Of a DNA stretch of 64,000 nucleotides, positions 17,355 to 25,565 are shown in pieces; the stretch's first letter is position 1, and every line of letters begins with the position of its first letter. Origin of the DNA: Thermogutta sp039793925 (GTDB taxonomy: Bacteria > Planctomycetota > Planctomycetia > Pirellulales > Thermoguttaceae); the NCBI RefSeq assembly GCF_039793925.1, contig NZ_JBAMME010000295.1:28228-92227 (forward strand), read 5' to 3'. A model generated the notes under the pieces. It saw nothing but the letters and a program-made list of their open reading frames with translations. It did not search any database and was not told where the DNA came from. The position numbers and the translations under genes are program-made.

Positions 17355-18332
17355 ATGCCCTATCGACAGTTTGATCGTTCGCGGGTAAGGTTGCGTCCTT
17401 TGAGCGAGCGGGTTCACGATCTGGACCGGAGCATTCTCCTGGATCCGAATAACATTCAGGTTTCGTTCGAACATCCCGCGATTCCCATTCTGGCCGAGAG
17501 AATTGTCCAGGCCGCGGAAAAAGAAGCATCCATCATCGCGTTTTGCGGCGCGCATGTCTTAAGGAAGGGCAATGGTCCACTTCTCATTGATCTGATGGAG
17601 AAAGGACTCCTGACACATCTGGCCCTCAATGGTGCCGGGGCGATTCATGACTTCGAACTGGCCCTTATCGGCGCTACCTGCGAGAGCGTCGCGCGGTACA
17701 TTCGCACGGGAGAGTTTGGCCTTTGGTGCGAGACCGGCCGAATCAACGAGGCGGCGATTCTGGCGGCTCGGGAAGGCCTCGGGTTTGGCGAAGCCCTGGG
17801 GCGGATGATCGAAGAAGAACGGTTCCCTTATCGACAGACAAGCGTGCTGGCGGCCGGATATCGGCTGGGTGTGCCGGTTACTATCCACGTGGCCATTGGG
17901 CAGGATATCGTACACGAACACCCCAACTTCGACGCAGCGGCCACCGGCCAGGCATCGTACACCGATTTTCTGGTTTTCACGGAGAGCGTGGCTCGCCTGG
18001 AAGGGGGTGTGTACCTCAACATCGGCTCGGCAGTAGCAGGGCCGGAGGTCTATCTCAAGGCTCTCAGCATGGCTCGAAATGTGGCGCGCCAGGAAGGTCG
18101 GGAAATCCGGCACTTCACAACCGCGGTGTTCGATCTGGTTGCGATCGGCGACGACTGGAGCAGCGAAGCCCCCAAGGACGATCCGCGTTATTACTACCGC
18201 CCGTTCAAAACGGTTCTTGTGCGAACGGTGGCCGATGGTGGAGAAAGTCTCTACATTCAGGGGGATCACCGCGAGACGGTGCCAGCGCTGTACACGGAGA
18301 TCATTCGCCGCTGGCAGTCGCGATCCCCCTGA
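17355..18332 (+). CDS. Deoxyhypusine-synthase-like protein of unknown function
   Basis: A 325-residue protein whose central part resembles the NAD-binding Rossmann-like fold of deoxyhypusine synthases: IIAFCGAHVLRKGNGPLLID at about 61-80, then MEKGLLTHLALNGAGAIHDF, FGLWCETGRINEA and VTIHVAIGQDIVHEHPNFD. I see no eIF5A-type Lys-acceptor context in a bacterium, so it is probably a paralogue with a different substrate, perhaps using NAD to act on a sugar or amine. AAGG lies about 11 bases before this ATG. An alternative start at 17244 overlaps the HAD stop as ATGA and would add 37 residues and translational coupling. Place in the cluster between a phosphatase and a sugar kinase is the best clue to its role. 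Confidence 0.72.
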   Translation: MPYRQFDRSRVRLRPLSERVHDLDRSILLDPNNIQVSFEHPAIPILAERIVQAAEKEASIIAFCGAHVLRKGNGPLLIDLMEKGLLTHLALNGAGAIHDFELALIGATCESVARYIRTGEFGLWCETGRINEAAILAAREGLGFGEALGRMIEEERFPYRQTSVLAAGYRLGVPVTIHVAIGQDIVHEHPNFDAAATGQASYTDFLVFTESVARLEGGVYLNIGSAVAGPEVYLKALSMARNVARQEGREIRHFTTAVFDLVAIGDDWSSEAPKDDPRYYYRPFKTVLVRTVADGGESLYIQGDHRETVPALYTEIIRRWQSRSP

Positions 18333-18426
18333 CCGGAAGGCAAGCCACGGCGGCAGATTCGGGCCCTCCCTGTAAGGACAGTCTGGCCCCCGAAAGAATG
18401 CTTTGAAGGTGAGCGAGGTCCAGGAC

Positions 18427-19491
18427 ATGGCCCCTGTAAGACGATTTGAGGGAATGACCCAGGAACGTCTGACTGCCCTGCTGCAGCTTTTTCCGAGCCG
18501 ACGTGTTGCGGTCGTGGGAGATTTTTTCCTTGACAAATACCTCGATGTCGATCCTAGATTGGCGGAGATCAGCCTGGAAACCGGCAAAATCGCCCATCAG
18601 GTAGTCCGCGTCCGGCATAGCCCGGGGGCCGCGGGAACCATCGTGTGCAACCTGGTTGCCCTGGGCGTGGGCACCATCCACTGTGTGGGACTCATCGGCG
18701 ACGACGGCGAGGGATATGAATTGCGCCAGGATTTGCAAAGACTGGGTTGTCGCCTGGAACATCTCCAGGTTGTTCCAGATCGATTCACGCCCACATACCT
18801 GAAACCCCGGGACATTACTGACCCGTCACTTGCCGGAGAACATTCCCGGTACGACACGAAAAATCGAACACCTACACCGGAAAAACTGGTGGACCGGCTT
18901 CTTTCCTCGGTGGAAAGCCTGTTCTCGGAAGTGCACGCGGTCATCGTTCTGGATCAGGTCGAGGAAGAAGAATGCGGTGTGGTGGGGCGTCGCTTGCGGG
19001 AATTTCTCGCCGCGCAAGCGCCACGTTTTCCCAATATTGTGTTTTGGGCGGACAGTCGACGTCGTATCCGGCAATTTCGTCGAATCATCCTCAAGTGCAA
19101 CCGTTATGAATTGACAGGATCACGGCCTCAAGAGGGCATTCCGCCCGACTGGACCTCGCTGCGGGAAGCCCTCGGCAACTTCCGCGTGATGAATGGCGCA
19201 CCCGTCGTCGTCACACTAGGTGAATACGGAATGATGGTGAGCGATCCGGAGATCCTCTGGATTCCTGCCGTCCGCGTGGACGGGCCGACTGATCCCACGG
19301 GAGCCGGGGACAGTGCCACGGCTGGCGCGGTGGCAGCCCTGGCCAGCGGCGCTTCACTCCCCGAGGCGGCTCTCGTAGGTAACCTGGTCGCCTCGATCAC
19401 AGTGCAACAACTGGCCACTACAGGGACCGCCAGACCGGAAGAGCTGCCGCCGCGTCTTAAACTCTGGCGGTCTCAACAAAGCGCTCAGTGA
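18427..19491 (+). CDS. PfkB/ribokinase family kinase, HldE (RfaE) N-domain-like
   Basis: A 354-residue carbohydrate kinase of the PfkB family, closest in pattern to the kinase domain of HldE, which makes heptose-1,7-bisphosphate in ADP-heptose synthesis. The sugar-binding opening VAVVGDFFLDKYLDVD, the glycine pair HSPGAAGTIVCNLVALG and the catalytic signature DPTGAGDSATAGAVAAL near the C-terminus are all present. The nucleotidyltransferase domain of bifunctional HldE is absent. GAGG is eight bases before the ATG at 18427; a TTG at 18403 is possible but less well placed. It follows the DHS-like gene by 94 bases on the same strand. Heptose as substrate is inference; other sugar phosphates are possible. 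Confidence 0.86.
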   Translation: MAPVRRFEGMTQERLTALLQLFPSRRVAVVGDFFLDKYLDVDPRLAEISLETGKIAHQVVRVRHSPGAAGTIVCNLVALGVGTIHCVGLIGDDGEGYELRQDLQRLGCRLEHLQVVPDRFTPTYLKPRDITDPSLAGEHSRYDTKNRTPTPEKLVDRLLSSVESLFSEVHAVIVLDQVEEEECGVVGRRLREFLAAQAPRFPNIVFWADSRRRIRQFRRIILKCNRYELTGSRPQEGIPPDWTSLREALGNFRVMNGAPVVVTLGEYGMMVSDPEILWIPAVRVDGPTDPTGAGDSATAGAVAALASGASLPEAALVGNLVASITVQQLATTGTARPEELPPRLKLWRSQQSAQ

Positions 19492-19614
19492 TCGCTGCTC
19501 GCCTCAAGGTAGGGTGTTCTCACCAACCCAGGAAAAACGTGCTGCTGCCAATTCCCAGAAAATGTGAAGGTCAACCCGGTGTCGAGAAGACAGGTGTCAG
19601 GTGTGCAGGGTACG

Positions 19615-22188
19615 ATGAACCTGGGATCTGCCGTGTGCACGGTGGCCCGGTGGCTCAAGACACGGCCCGCCACGGTACGGGAACTTCTGACATGCCTGAG
19701 CTGGTCGCTCTCCCGGCCTTCGCCAACCTCCCCTTCCGCCTCACCTGCGGAATTATCCGTGGCTCCGAACAGGGCCGCCGCTGGCGATTTGCCTGAAGCA
19801 GGACGTTTATGGGCCTCTCAATGGGGTCTGCACCCCGGCATGGGATCCGGTGTTCTCGAGCAGGCCCTTGAGGCAGTATTCGCCTATGTGGCCACCGTCA
19901 TCACCATGCGTTTTCTTCAGCTATTGGAGGTCCAGGGAATCCCCGAAGAGCCGTCCGTCCACGCCCAGTCGCTGGCCGCCGCTGCAAGCCGGGACGTGCC
20001 CAATCGGTGTCGCCAAGCGAAAGAACTCAGGGACTTCTATCACTGGTTAGGGCTGACCGACGCCCTTTTTGTCCAGGCTGATCCCGCCCTTCTGACGCCG
20101 CCTCTCACAGCGCTCGTGCAGGAGGTGCAACGCATTCTCGCACCGAAACGAGCCTGGGACGTAGCGCCGGAAGATATCTTTCGTCCCATCCGCGAGGCCC
20201 TGTTTCCCAAATGGATTCGTCTGGCAAAAGGCGAATTCTACACGCCGTTTGCACTGGCGGACTACATCCTCGAAAAACTTGGATATCCCGATGAAACAGA
20301 GGCGCGCCTCCTGGACCCTTCGTGCGGGAGCGGAGTTTTTCTGGTAGCGGCTGCGTGGCGGCGAGCTAGGCACCTTCAGCGGCAACTTGCCGCGAGTTTC
20401 CCCGTCCGCCCAGAAGGTCCTTCAACACTGACACTTGAGGGCACCAACTTTGCGCAAGCGGTGCTTCGCGACAGACTCTTCCAAGCCATCCTCGGAAATG
20501 ATGCGGTTGGGTTAGAGATTCAACCTGCCGCTGTGCTGGCCGCGCGGGCAAGTCTGGCCCTGATCGCCGCCGCACTTTGTCGCCAATGGATACGCCCCGT
20601 GCAGATTACCCTTTCAGACCTCACACGCTATAGCCCTCCCGTTCTTCAGGGAAATTTTCTCTCTCTGTGGTCGCCTCTGGCCGCCGATGCGTGTGACACA
20701 TCCGGAACATCTTTCCGAACGAATCAAATGGGCTTCCTCAAAGGTCAGCGGTTCGCCATCATCGTCGGCAATCCACCGTGGGTCCTATGGGACCGCCTGG
20801 ACGAAAGCGCCCGAACCGAAATGGCCGCCGTCTTTCGCGAACTCGGGCTTTACGATCTCTCGCCGCAAAGGGCACGGCATGGCGGCGGTAAGCGCGATTG
20901 TGGGGCGGCCTTCGTCGCCGCGGCGTGCCGCCTTCTCGGAGAGCAGGGCCGCCTCGGAATGGTGGTCCCGGTCAGTCTCTTTCATACCCAGGCTTCTGGC
21001 CGAAGTTTTCGGCTCCTGTTCAGCAACGGCCAGAGACATTTGAAGATCAGGGAGGTGGTGGACCTTCGCGCCGTCTCGGTATTTCCTGGAACAATCCAGC
21101 GAACGGGCATTCTTTTCGCAGAGAAAGGTGTTCCACCTCGTTTCCCTGTACCGTTTACCGTGTGGCACGGGAGGAAAGGTCATCGGGACCAATTTCGTAA
21201 CGGCGCGTGGCCGCGCATCCAGGCGGAGCAGTCCGTGCTCCTCGCCCAGCCGGCCAACAGGGAAGATGCCGGCGCTCCCTGGATTCTCATGAGATGTTCT
21301 CTGTGGAAAATTTGGGAGCAAATCTGCGGCCGATCGGATTATCAGGCGTACTTAGGAGCGAACACAGGTGGAGCGAACGGGATTTTCTGGCTGGAAGTTC
21401 TGGGATGGGAAAACAACCGGCTCGTTGTACAGAATCACCCGGAATTTGGTCACACCCCTGTAGCCCGTATGACGGCGTCTGTCGAGCCCAATCTGGTTTT
21501 TCCACTGGTGCGGTGGAAAGACCTCGCCACCGTGGCGGCGCCCACACTTGGCATACTCCTTGTGCAGAATCCCCTCACGCGCTCACCATGGCCCGAGGAC
21601 TACCTTCGCGAACGTTTCCCAGGCACCTTCGGTTATCTCGCCCATTTTCGAGATGTTCTGGACAGACGCGCGGCACGAAAGAAGCTGCAATCGCGTCGTC
21701 CCTGGTATGCCCAGTACAACGTGGGCCCGTACACGATGGCTTCGTGGAAAGTCGTGTGGAGACGGATGGATGCAAAGCTGAAAGCCACAGTGCTGGGGAA
21801 ACAGTCCCTCGCTGGACTACCCCGCAAACCCGTCATTCCCCAAGAGACATGCTGTTTTGTCCCGGTGGAGTCCAGTGAAGAAGGACACTATCTGGCCGGT
21901 GTTTTGAATAGTCCGCTGGTTGGAACGATTCTTCAGGCCTTCGGAATGTCGGGATCACGAAGCTTCGGGAGTCCCAGCCTGCTCCATTACCTGCGAATTC
22001 CTCGCTTTCGGCCGACGGATTCTGTTCATGTGCGACTTGCCGACTTGCACCGCCAGGCCACTTCGCTAGGGGACATCGTCGATCCACGTTTTCTGGTGGA
22101 ATGGACACAATTGGCGGCCATCGTATTTGGGGTCGATCCCTTGCGGGCCGCACGTGAAATTCTGCAAGACGGCACTTTACTGAAATGA
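19615..22188 (+). CDS. N6-adenine DNA methyltransferase (solitary, type IIG-like layout)
   Basis: An 857-residue class I methyltransferase that should methylate adenine in DNA. After about 200 N-terminal residues it has GEFYTP (206-211), a typical lead-in to type I/IIG methylases, then the AdoMet motif I LLDPSCGSGVFLV (Asp234) and the catalytic motif IV IIVGNPPWVLW (Asn386-Pro-Pro-Trp). The region from about 450 to the end is long and lacks further methylase motifs; it probably contains the target-recognition domain. I see no PD-ExK nuclease signature and no adjacent restriction subunit, so this looks like an orphan enzyme or a type IIG relative without nuclease. A GTG at 19564 would add 17 residues; neither start has a good ribosome site. 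Confidence 0.85.
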   Translation: MNLGSAVCTVARWLKTRPATVRELLTCLSWSLSRPSPTSPSASPAELSVAPNRAAAGDLPEAGRLWASQWGLHPGMGSGVLEQALEAVFAYVATVITMRFLQLLEVQGIPEEPSVHAQSLAAAASRDVPNRCRQAKELRDFYHWLGLTDALFVQADPALLTPPLTALVQEVQRILAPKRAWDVAPEDIFRPIREALFPKWIRLAKGEFYTPFALADYILEKLGYPDETEARLLDPSCGSGVFLVAAAWRRARHLQRQLAASFPVRPEGPSTLTLEGTNFAQAVLRDRLFQAILGNDAVGLEIQPAAVLAARASLALIAAALCRQWIRPVQITLSDLTRYSPPVLQGNFLSLWSPLAADACDTSGTSFRTNQMGFLKGQRFAIIVGNPPWVLWDRLDESARTEMAAVFRELGLYDLSPQRARHGGGKRDCGAAFVAAACRLLGEQGRLGMVVPVSLFHTQASGRSFRLLFSNGQRHLKIREVVDLRAVSVFPGTIQRTGILFAEKGVPPRFPVPFTVWHGRKGHRDQFRNGAWPRIQAEQSVLLAQPANREDAGAPWILMRCSLWKIWEQICGRSDYQAYLGANTGGANGIFWLEVLGWENNRLVVQNHPEFGHTPVARMTASVEPNLVFPLVRWKDLATVAAPTLGILLVQNPLTRSPWPEDYLRERFPGTFGYLAHFRDVLDRRAARKKLQSRRPWYAQYNVGPYTMASWKVVWRRMDAKLKATVLGKQSLAGLPRKPVIPQETCCFVPVESSEEGHYLAGVLNSPLVGTILQAFGMSGSRSFGSPSLLHYLRIPRFRPTDSVHVRLADLHRQATSLGDIVDPRFLVEWTQLAAIVFGVDPLRAAREILQDGTLLK

Positions 22189-22237
22189 AGAATTCGCGCA
22201 GCCGGGACTTTTTTCTTCGGGCAAACCAGCCGGCCGA

Positions 22238-23488
22238 TCAGGAGTTCGGAGGACCGTTGAGGCCCAGCCGGGTGAGCCAGCGACCTCGGGGTGGTTTGGC
22301 CTTGTCGCCCGAGGCCGCTGCACTTTCCAGAGCTTCCAATTTCTCTTCGAGTTCACGCTGCTTTTCTTCCAGCAGAGCACGCTCGCGAGCAATTTTCGCA
22401 CGTTCCAAAGAGATCTCCAGTTCGGCTTTGCGGAGTTTCTCCTTCCACTCTTCCTCCAACTGGCGGAGGTGTTCACGTTGCTGACGAATGACTTCATCCT
22501 GATCGAGCAGACGTTCCAGCGCAGCAGCACCTACGGCCAGAGAACCGATACTCGTGGATTGTTCGTCAAGCAAACGCCGAAGCTCGGCGATTTCATTGTC
22601 CTTTTCGGCGAGCAGGGCCTCAGTCCGCGCGATGATCTCCTGAATACGAACCCGATCCTTCTGAGCCGTACCATCTGGAGAATCTTCCGACTCCAACTCC
22701 AGGGCTGCCAGGATTCGCTGTTTTTCGGCTTCCCAATCGAGAATCCGTCCATCACCGGCCCTACCGTCAGCCGACCCATTGGAGTGCCCTCGCGCCAGCT
22801 TCTTTTCCAATTCGGCGTTCTTTTGCCTCAATTCACGGATTTCCGCCAGAGCAAGGTTATATCTTTCCTGAAGCTGGGATTGTGCTGAAGCGTTTCCTTC
22901 ACGGCGAAGAGCTTCCAACTCTTCTTCAAGCTGGCTGCAACGAAGTACCAGGGCGTTGAGGGCCGCTTCGCGGTCATTCCACTGATTGGCCCACTGTTGT
23001 TTCTCACGTTCAAATTGCGCAAGAAGTTGACTTTCTTGCGTCTTCCAACTGTCTTCGCCGTCCCGGGAGTGTTGCTGAAGTGCGGACAGGGTGGTTTCCA
23101 GATCCTCCTTGAGCTTGCGCACGGATGCAAGTTCCTCACGGATGGTAGCCAACTCCCTCGTGAGCTGATCTAGGCGATCCGTCTGCCATTGAAGGGCCTC
23201 CCGCCATCCGTTTTCAGATAGTTGGGCGTTTTGGACTATGGCCTCCAATGTCGGCATCATCGAGGCCAGTTGCTGAGAAAGGCCGGCGTCAGTCGAAGAG
23301 GCCAACGCGGCGACCGTTTCGGCGTTGCGGAGAGCCTGCTCGAGAGCGGTTTTCAGTCCTTCCCCGGCAAGGCGAAGCCGTTCTTCCTGACGCGCAAAAA
23401 TCTCACGGCATCGGTTCTGATGATGCTGAAGACGCCTGAGGAGCGCTTCCGGCGGGTTTACCGCCGCGAGTCCTTCACTTGCCACCAT
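22238..23488 (-). CDS. Large coiled-coil protein of unknown function
   Basis: A 416-residue protein that is nearly all heptad-patterned helix rich in Glu, Gln, Arg and Leu (for example QLEEELEALRREGNASAQ, then RELRQKNAELEKKLARG). The longest coils run from about 90 to 240 and from 330 to 400. A Gly/Asp/Ser-rich break (RGHSNGSADGRAGDGR) separates two halves, and the end is short and basic (KPPRGRWLTRLGL). It has no signal peptide or membrane segment, so it is cytoplasmic and probably structural or a scaffold. The start at 23488 (MVASEGLAAVN) follows a poor ribosome site; an extension to 23584 lacks coiled-coil character. It is convergent with the methyltransferase, so no link between them is implied. 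Confidence 0.75.
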   Translation of the reverse strand: MVASEGLAAVNPPEALLRRLQHHQNRCREIFARQEERLRLAGEGLKTALEQALRNAETVAALASSTDAGLSQQLASMMPTLEAIVQNAQLSENGWREALQWQTDRLDQLTRELATIREELASVRKLKEDLETTLSALQQHSRDGEDSWKTQESQLLAQFEREKQQWANQWNDREAALNALVLRCSQLEEELEALRREGNASAQSQLQERYNLALAEIRELRQKNAELEKKLARGHSNGSADGRAGDGRILDWEAEKQRILAALELESEDSPDGTAQKDRVRIQEIIARTEALLAEKDNEIAELRRLLDEQSTSIGSLAVGAAALERLLDQDEVIRQQREHLRQLEEEWKEKLRKAELEISLERAKIARERALLEEKQRELEEKLEALESAAASGDKAKPPRGRWLTRLGLNGPPNS

Positions 23489-23676
23489 GGAACGGGACTT
23501 TCTTGCACAATTTCGCCGAATAGAAAATCTTGAAAAATCTAACTGCGGAGAGTAGTCCCCCAGAAACACTCGTATTATTGTCAACGTCGGTATTCCCTAA
23601 TCAACGATTAGCTCACGGATGGGTGTCAGTCAAACGTAGGAGTGTTGATTTTTTAGGCCGAGCAACGCTATAGCAT

Positions 23677-23704
23677 GCGGGGACGGCAAACGTGCCGTCC
23701 CCGC
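23677..23704. terminator. Perfect 12-base-pair hairpin, possible bidirectional terminator
   Basis: GCGGGGACGGCA and TGCCGTCCCCGC pair perfectly around an AACG loop. On the plus strand it is followed by GCTTTT, but the genes on both sides are on the minus strand. It lies about 50 bases past the sialate O-acetylesterase stop, so it probably ends that transcript, although the U-run on that strand is missing. Confidence 0.55.
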
Positions 23705-23756
23705 GCTTTTCCACAGGCTGTTGCACTTTAGATACCACTTGGAGTGAGAGGCCCTA

Positions 23757-25322
23757 TCACTGGGCGTCTTTCGTCACACCCGGGAAGTCGTCGGTGCGGA
23801 ACGGGCTGGCCGGCAACCCCGCTTTGTTCCAAAGGTTGACCACGGGATAGTTGGCCCAGCCAAACCGGACTGCGACAGGTTTTTCGACCTGCGGGCTCCA
23901 GACGACGACGGTATCACCCTGAATCTCCGCTTCGGCGTTGACAAATTTTCGATCTTCGCCGCAGATCGTGAAGCCCGTCAGCTTGTCGCCTTTGCAAACC
24001 AGTCCCCCATCCACGTGGGTGAAATGCAGGATCACCTTGTTGCCCTGGATTTCCATGTGGTCGTAGATGGGTCCCGAGTACTCGATATTCTCGCCGTAGG
24101 CCAGGGCCCTGGCAGCAATGGCAAGGCGTTCACCGACCGGTTGTTTCTTTTTGGGGTGAATATCGTCTTCCTCACCCACATCGGTGATGACGGCCATCGC
24201 CGTGTTCCGAGTATTGAGCATGGTCAGAAGTTGCGCTTCGCGGAGTTCCGCCCAGGCGCTTTCTGTAGGCTCGGATTCAATTTTCATGAAAGGAGCCAGT
24301 TGCACGAAGAGGAAGGGAAAATCTCCCTGATTCCACGCTTCCCGCCAGGAGGCAATCATCGCGGGGAACAGTGTGCGATACTGATAGGCCCGGCCTGCAT
24401 TGGACTCCCCCTGATACCAGATCGCACCTCGGATCGCGTAGGGGATAAGAGGGGCGACCATGGCGTTATACAGACCGCCGGGGCTGTGCGGGTGTTCCGG
24501 CCCCATGGGAGCGCTGGGAGGCCGCCGATTAAACTGTTCACCTTTCTCTTTGGCCTGACGAGCCTGTTCGCGGTATTCAGCGAGGGCCTGCTCGTATTTC
24601 TTCATATTCTCGGGATACTTGGCGAGGGCCTCGCGGAAGCGGTCCACGATCGGCGAGAGTTCAGGCATATTGATGAGTTTGTGCCAGTTTGTCCAGGCCT
24701 CGGCCGGTGTTCCGCCGTATGACGTGTTGATCAACCCCACAGCCACCCCGAGCTTCTTTTGCAGGCTCCGTCCGAAAAAGTAACCGACAGCGGAGAAGTC
24801 CGCCACGGTATCTGGACCACAGACCGCCCAGGCACCGTTCACATCGGCCTGCGGCTCGGGCTTGGCCTGGCGAGGCACGGTGAACAACCGAATCATGGGA
24901 TTGGCCGAGTTGGCGATTTCTTCCTCGGCGTTGGCTGACGCGCGCACCGGCCACTGCATGTTGGACTGGCCGCTGCAAATCCATACCTCTCCGACCATGA
25001 CATCTTTGAGGACGATTTCGTTCTTACCCTGAATCTTCAGTTCGTACGGTCCACCGGCCGGCATCGGCTGAAGTTTCACCATCCACCGCCCATGTTCATC
25101 TGCTTTGGTGGAAACTTTTTGATCGCCCAGAGTCACTGTCACTTCTTCGCCCGGATCGGCTGTCCCCCACACCGGAATTGGCATCTGCTGCTGCAGGACA
25201 GCATGGTCCGAAAACAGGGCCATCGGTTTAACGTCCGCCCGGGCTGCGGTGAGGGCCAATCCCCACCAGCACAGGCTGGTTAACAACAGGACACTTCTCC
25301 AGCGGTGCCAAACGCGTTGCAT
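23757..25322 (-). CDS. Sialate O-acetylesterase (SGNH family), exported
   Basis: A 521-residue secreted esterase that removes O-acetyl groups, classically from sialic acid and in environmental bacteria probably from acetylated polysaccharides. It starts with a signal peptide (basic start, hydrophobic core around residues 10-24, ALTAARA cleavage). An immunoglobulin-like front module (LFSDHAVLQQQMPIPVWG) precedes the SGNH core with the nucleophile motif ICSGQSNMQWPV. Block III-like GAIWYQGESNAG follows, and DDIHPKKKQPVGERLA carries the Asp-x-x-His of the catalytic triad. AAGGAGA is eight bases before the ATG at 25322. It has its own spacer on either side and fits the polysaccharide-degrading profile of the window. 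Confidence 0.92.
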   Translation of the reverse strand: MQRVWHRWRSVLLLTSLCWWGLALTAARADVKPMALFSDHAVLQQQMPIPVWGTADPGEEVTVTLGDQKVSTKADEHGRWMVKLQPMPAGGPYELKIQGKNEIVLKDVMVGEVWICSGQSNMQWPVRASANAEEEIANSANPMIRLFTVPRQAKPEPQADVNGAWAVCGPDTVADFSAVGYFFGRSLQKKLGVAVGLINTSYGGTPAEAWTNWHKLINMPELSPIVDRFREALAKYPENMKKYEQALAEYREQARQAKEKGEQFNRRPPSAPMGPEHPHSPGGLYNAMVAPLIPYAIRGAIWYQGESNAGRAYQYRTLFPAMIASWREAWNQGDFPFLFVQLAPFMKIESEPTESAWAELREAQLLTMLNTRNTAMAVITDVGEEDDIHPKKKQPVGERLAIAARALAYGENIEYSGPIYDHMEIQGNKVILHFTHVDGGLVCKGDKLTGFTICGEDRKFVNAEAEIQGDTVVVWSPQVEKPVAVRFGWANYPVVNLWNKAGLPASPFRTDDFPGVTKDAQ

Positions 25323-25456
25323 TGTCGCGGTCTCCTTGTTTAAAACGTCAACCGACACCGTCGCTTCCAGGGCAGAAGCGTTCTCCACAAAACAACGCGT
25401 ATTGTGTGCCAGGAGAAAGCGGTGTGCAAGCTACCCGCTTGCCCTGAGATAAATGA

Positions 25457-25482
25457 AGTGCCCCGATCGAAGCGGGGGCACT
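25457..25482 (-). terminator. Hairpin downstream of the chemotaxis receptor gene
   Basis: AGTGCCCC and GGGGCACT pair over eight bases around a 10-base loop. Read on the minus strand it is followed by TCATTTATCTC and lies about 85 bases past the receptor's stop codon. Confidence 0.5.
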
Positions 25483-25565
25483 CGTGAAAGCAAAGGAGGT
25501 ACCGGATGACCAGCGATGCGTAGCTTTCCTGGTCCTATTCGGTTATGGCTGATATGCGAGAAGAA

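Noticed and set aside
17559..18587. Open frame of 342 codons on the minus strand across the DHS-like and kinase genes
   Set aside because: Overlaps two genes with clear family motifs; composition and lack of a start signal indicate a shadow frame.
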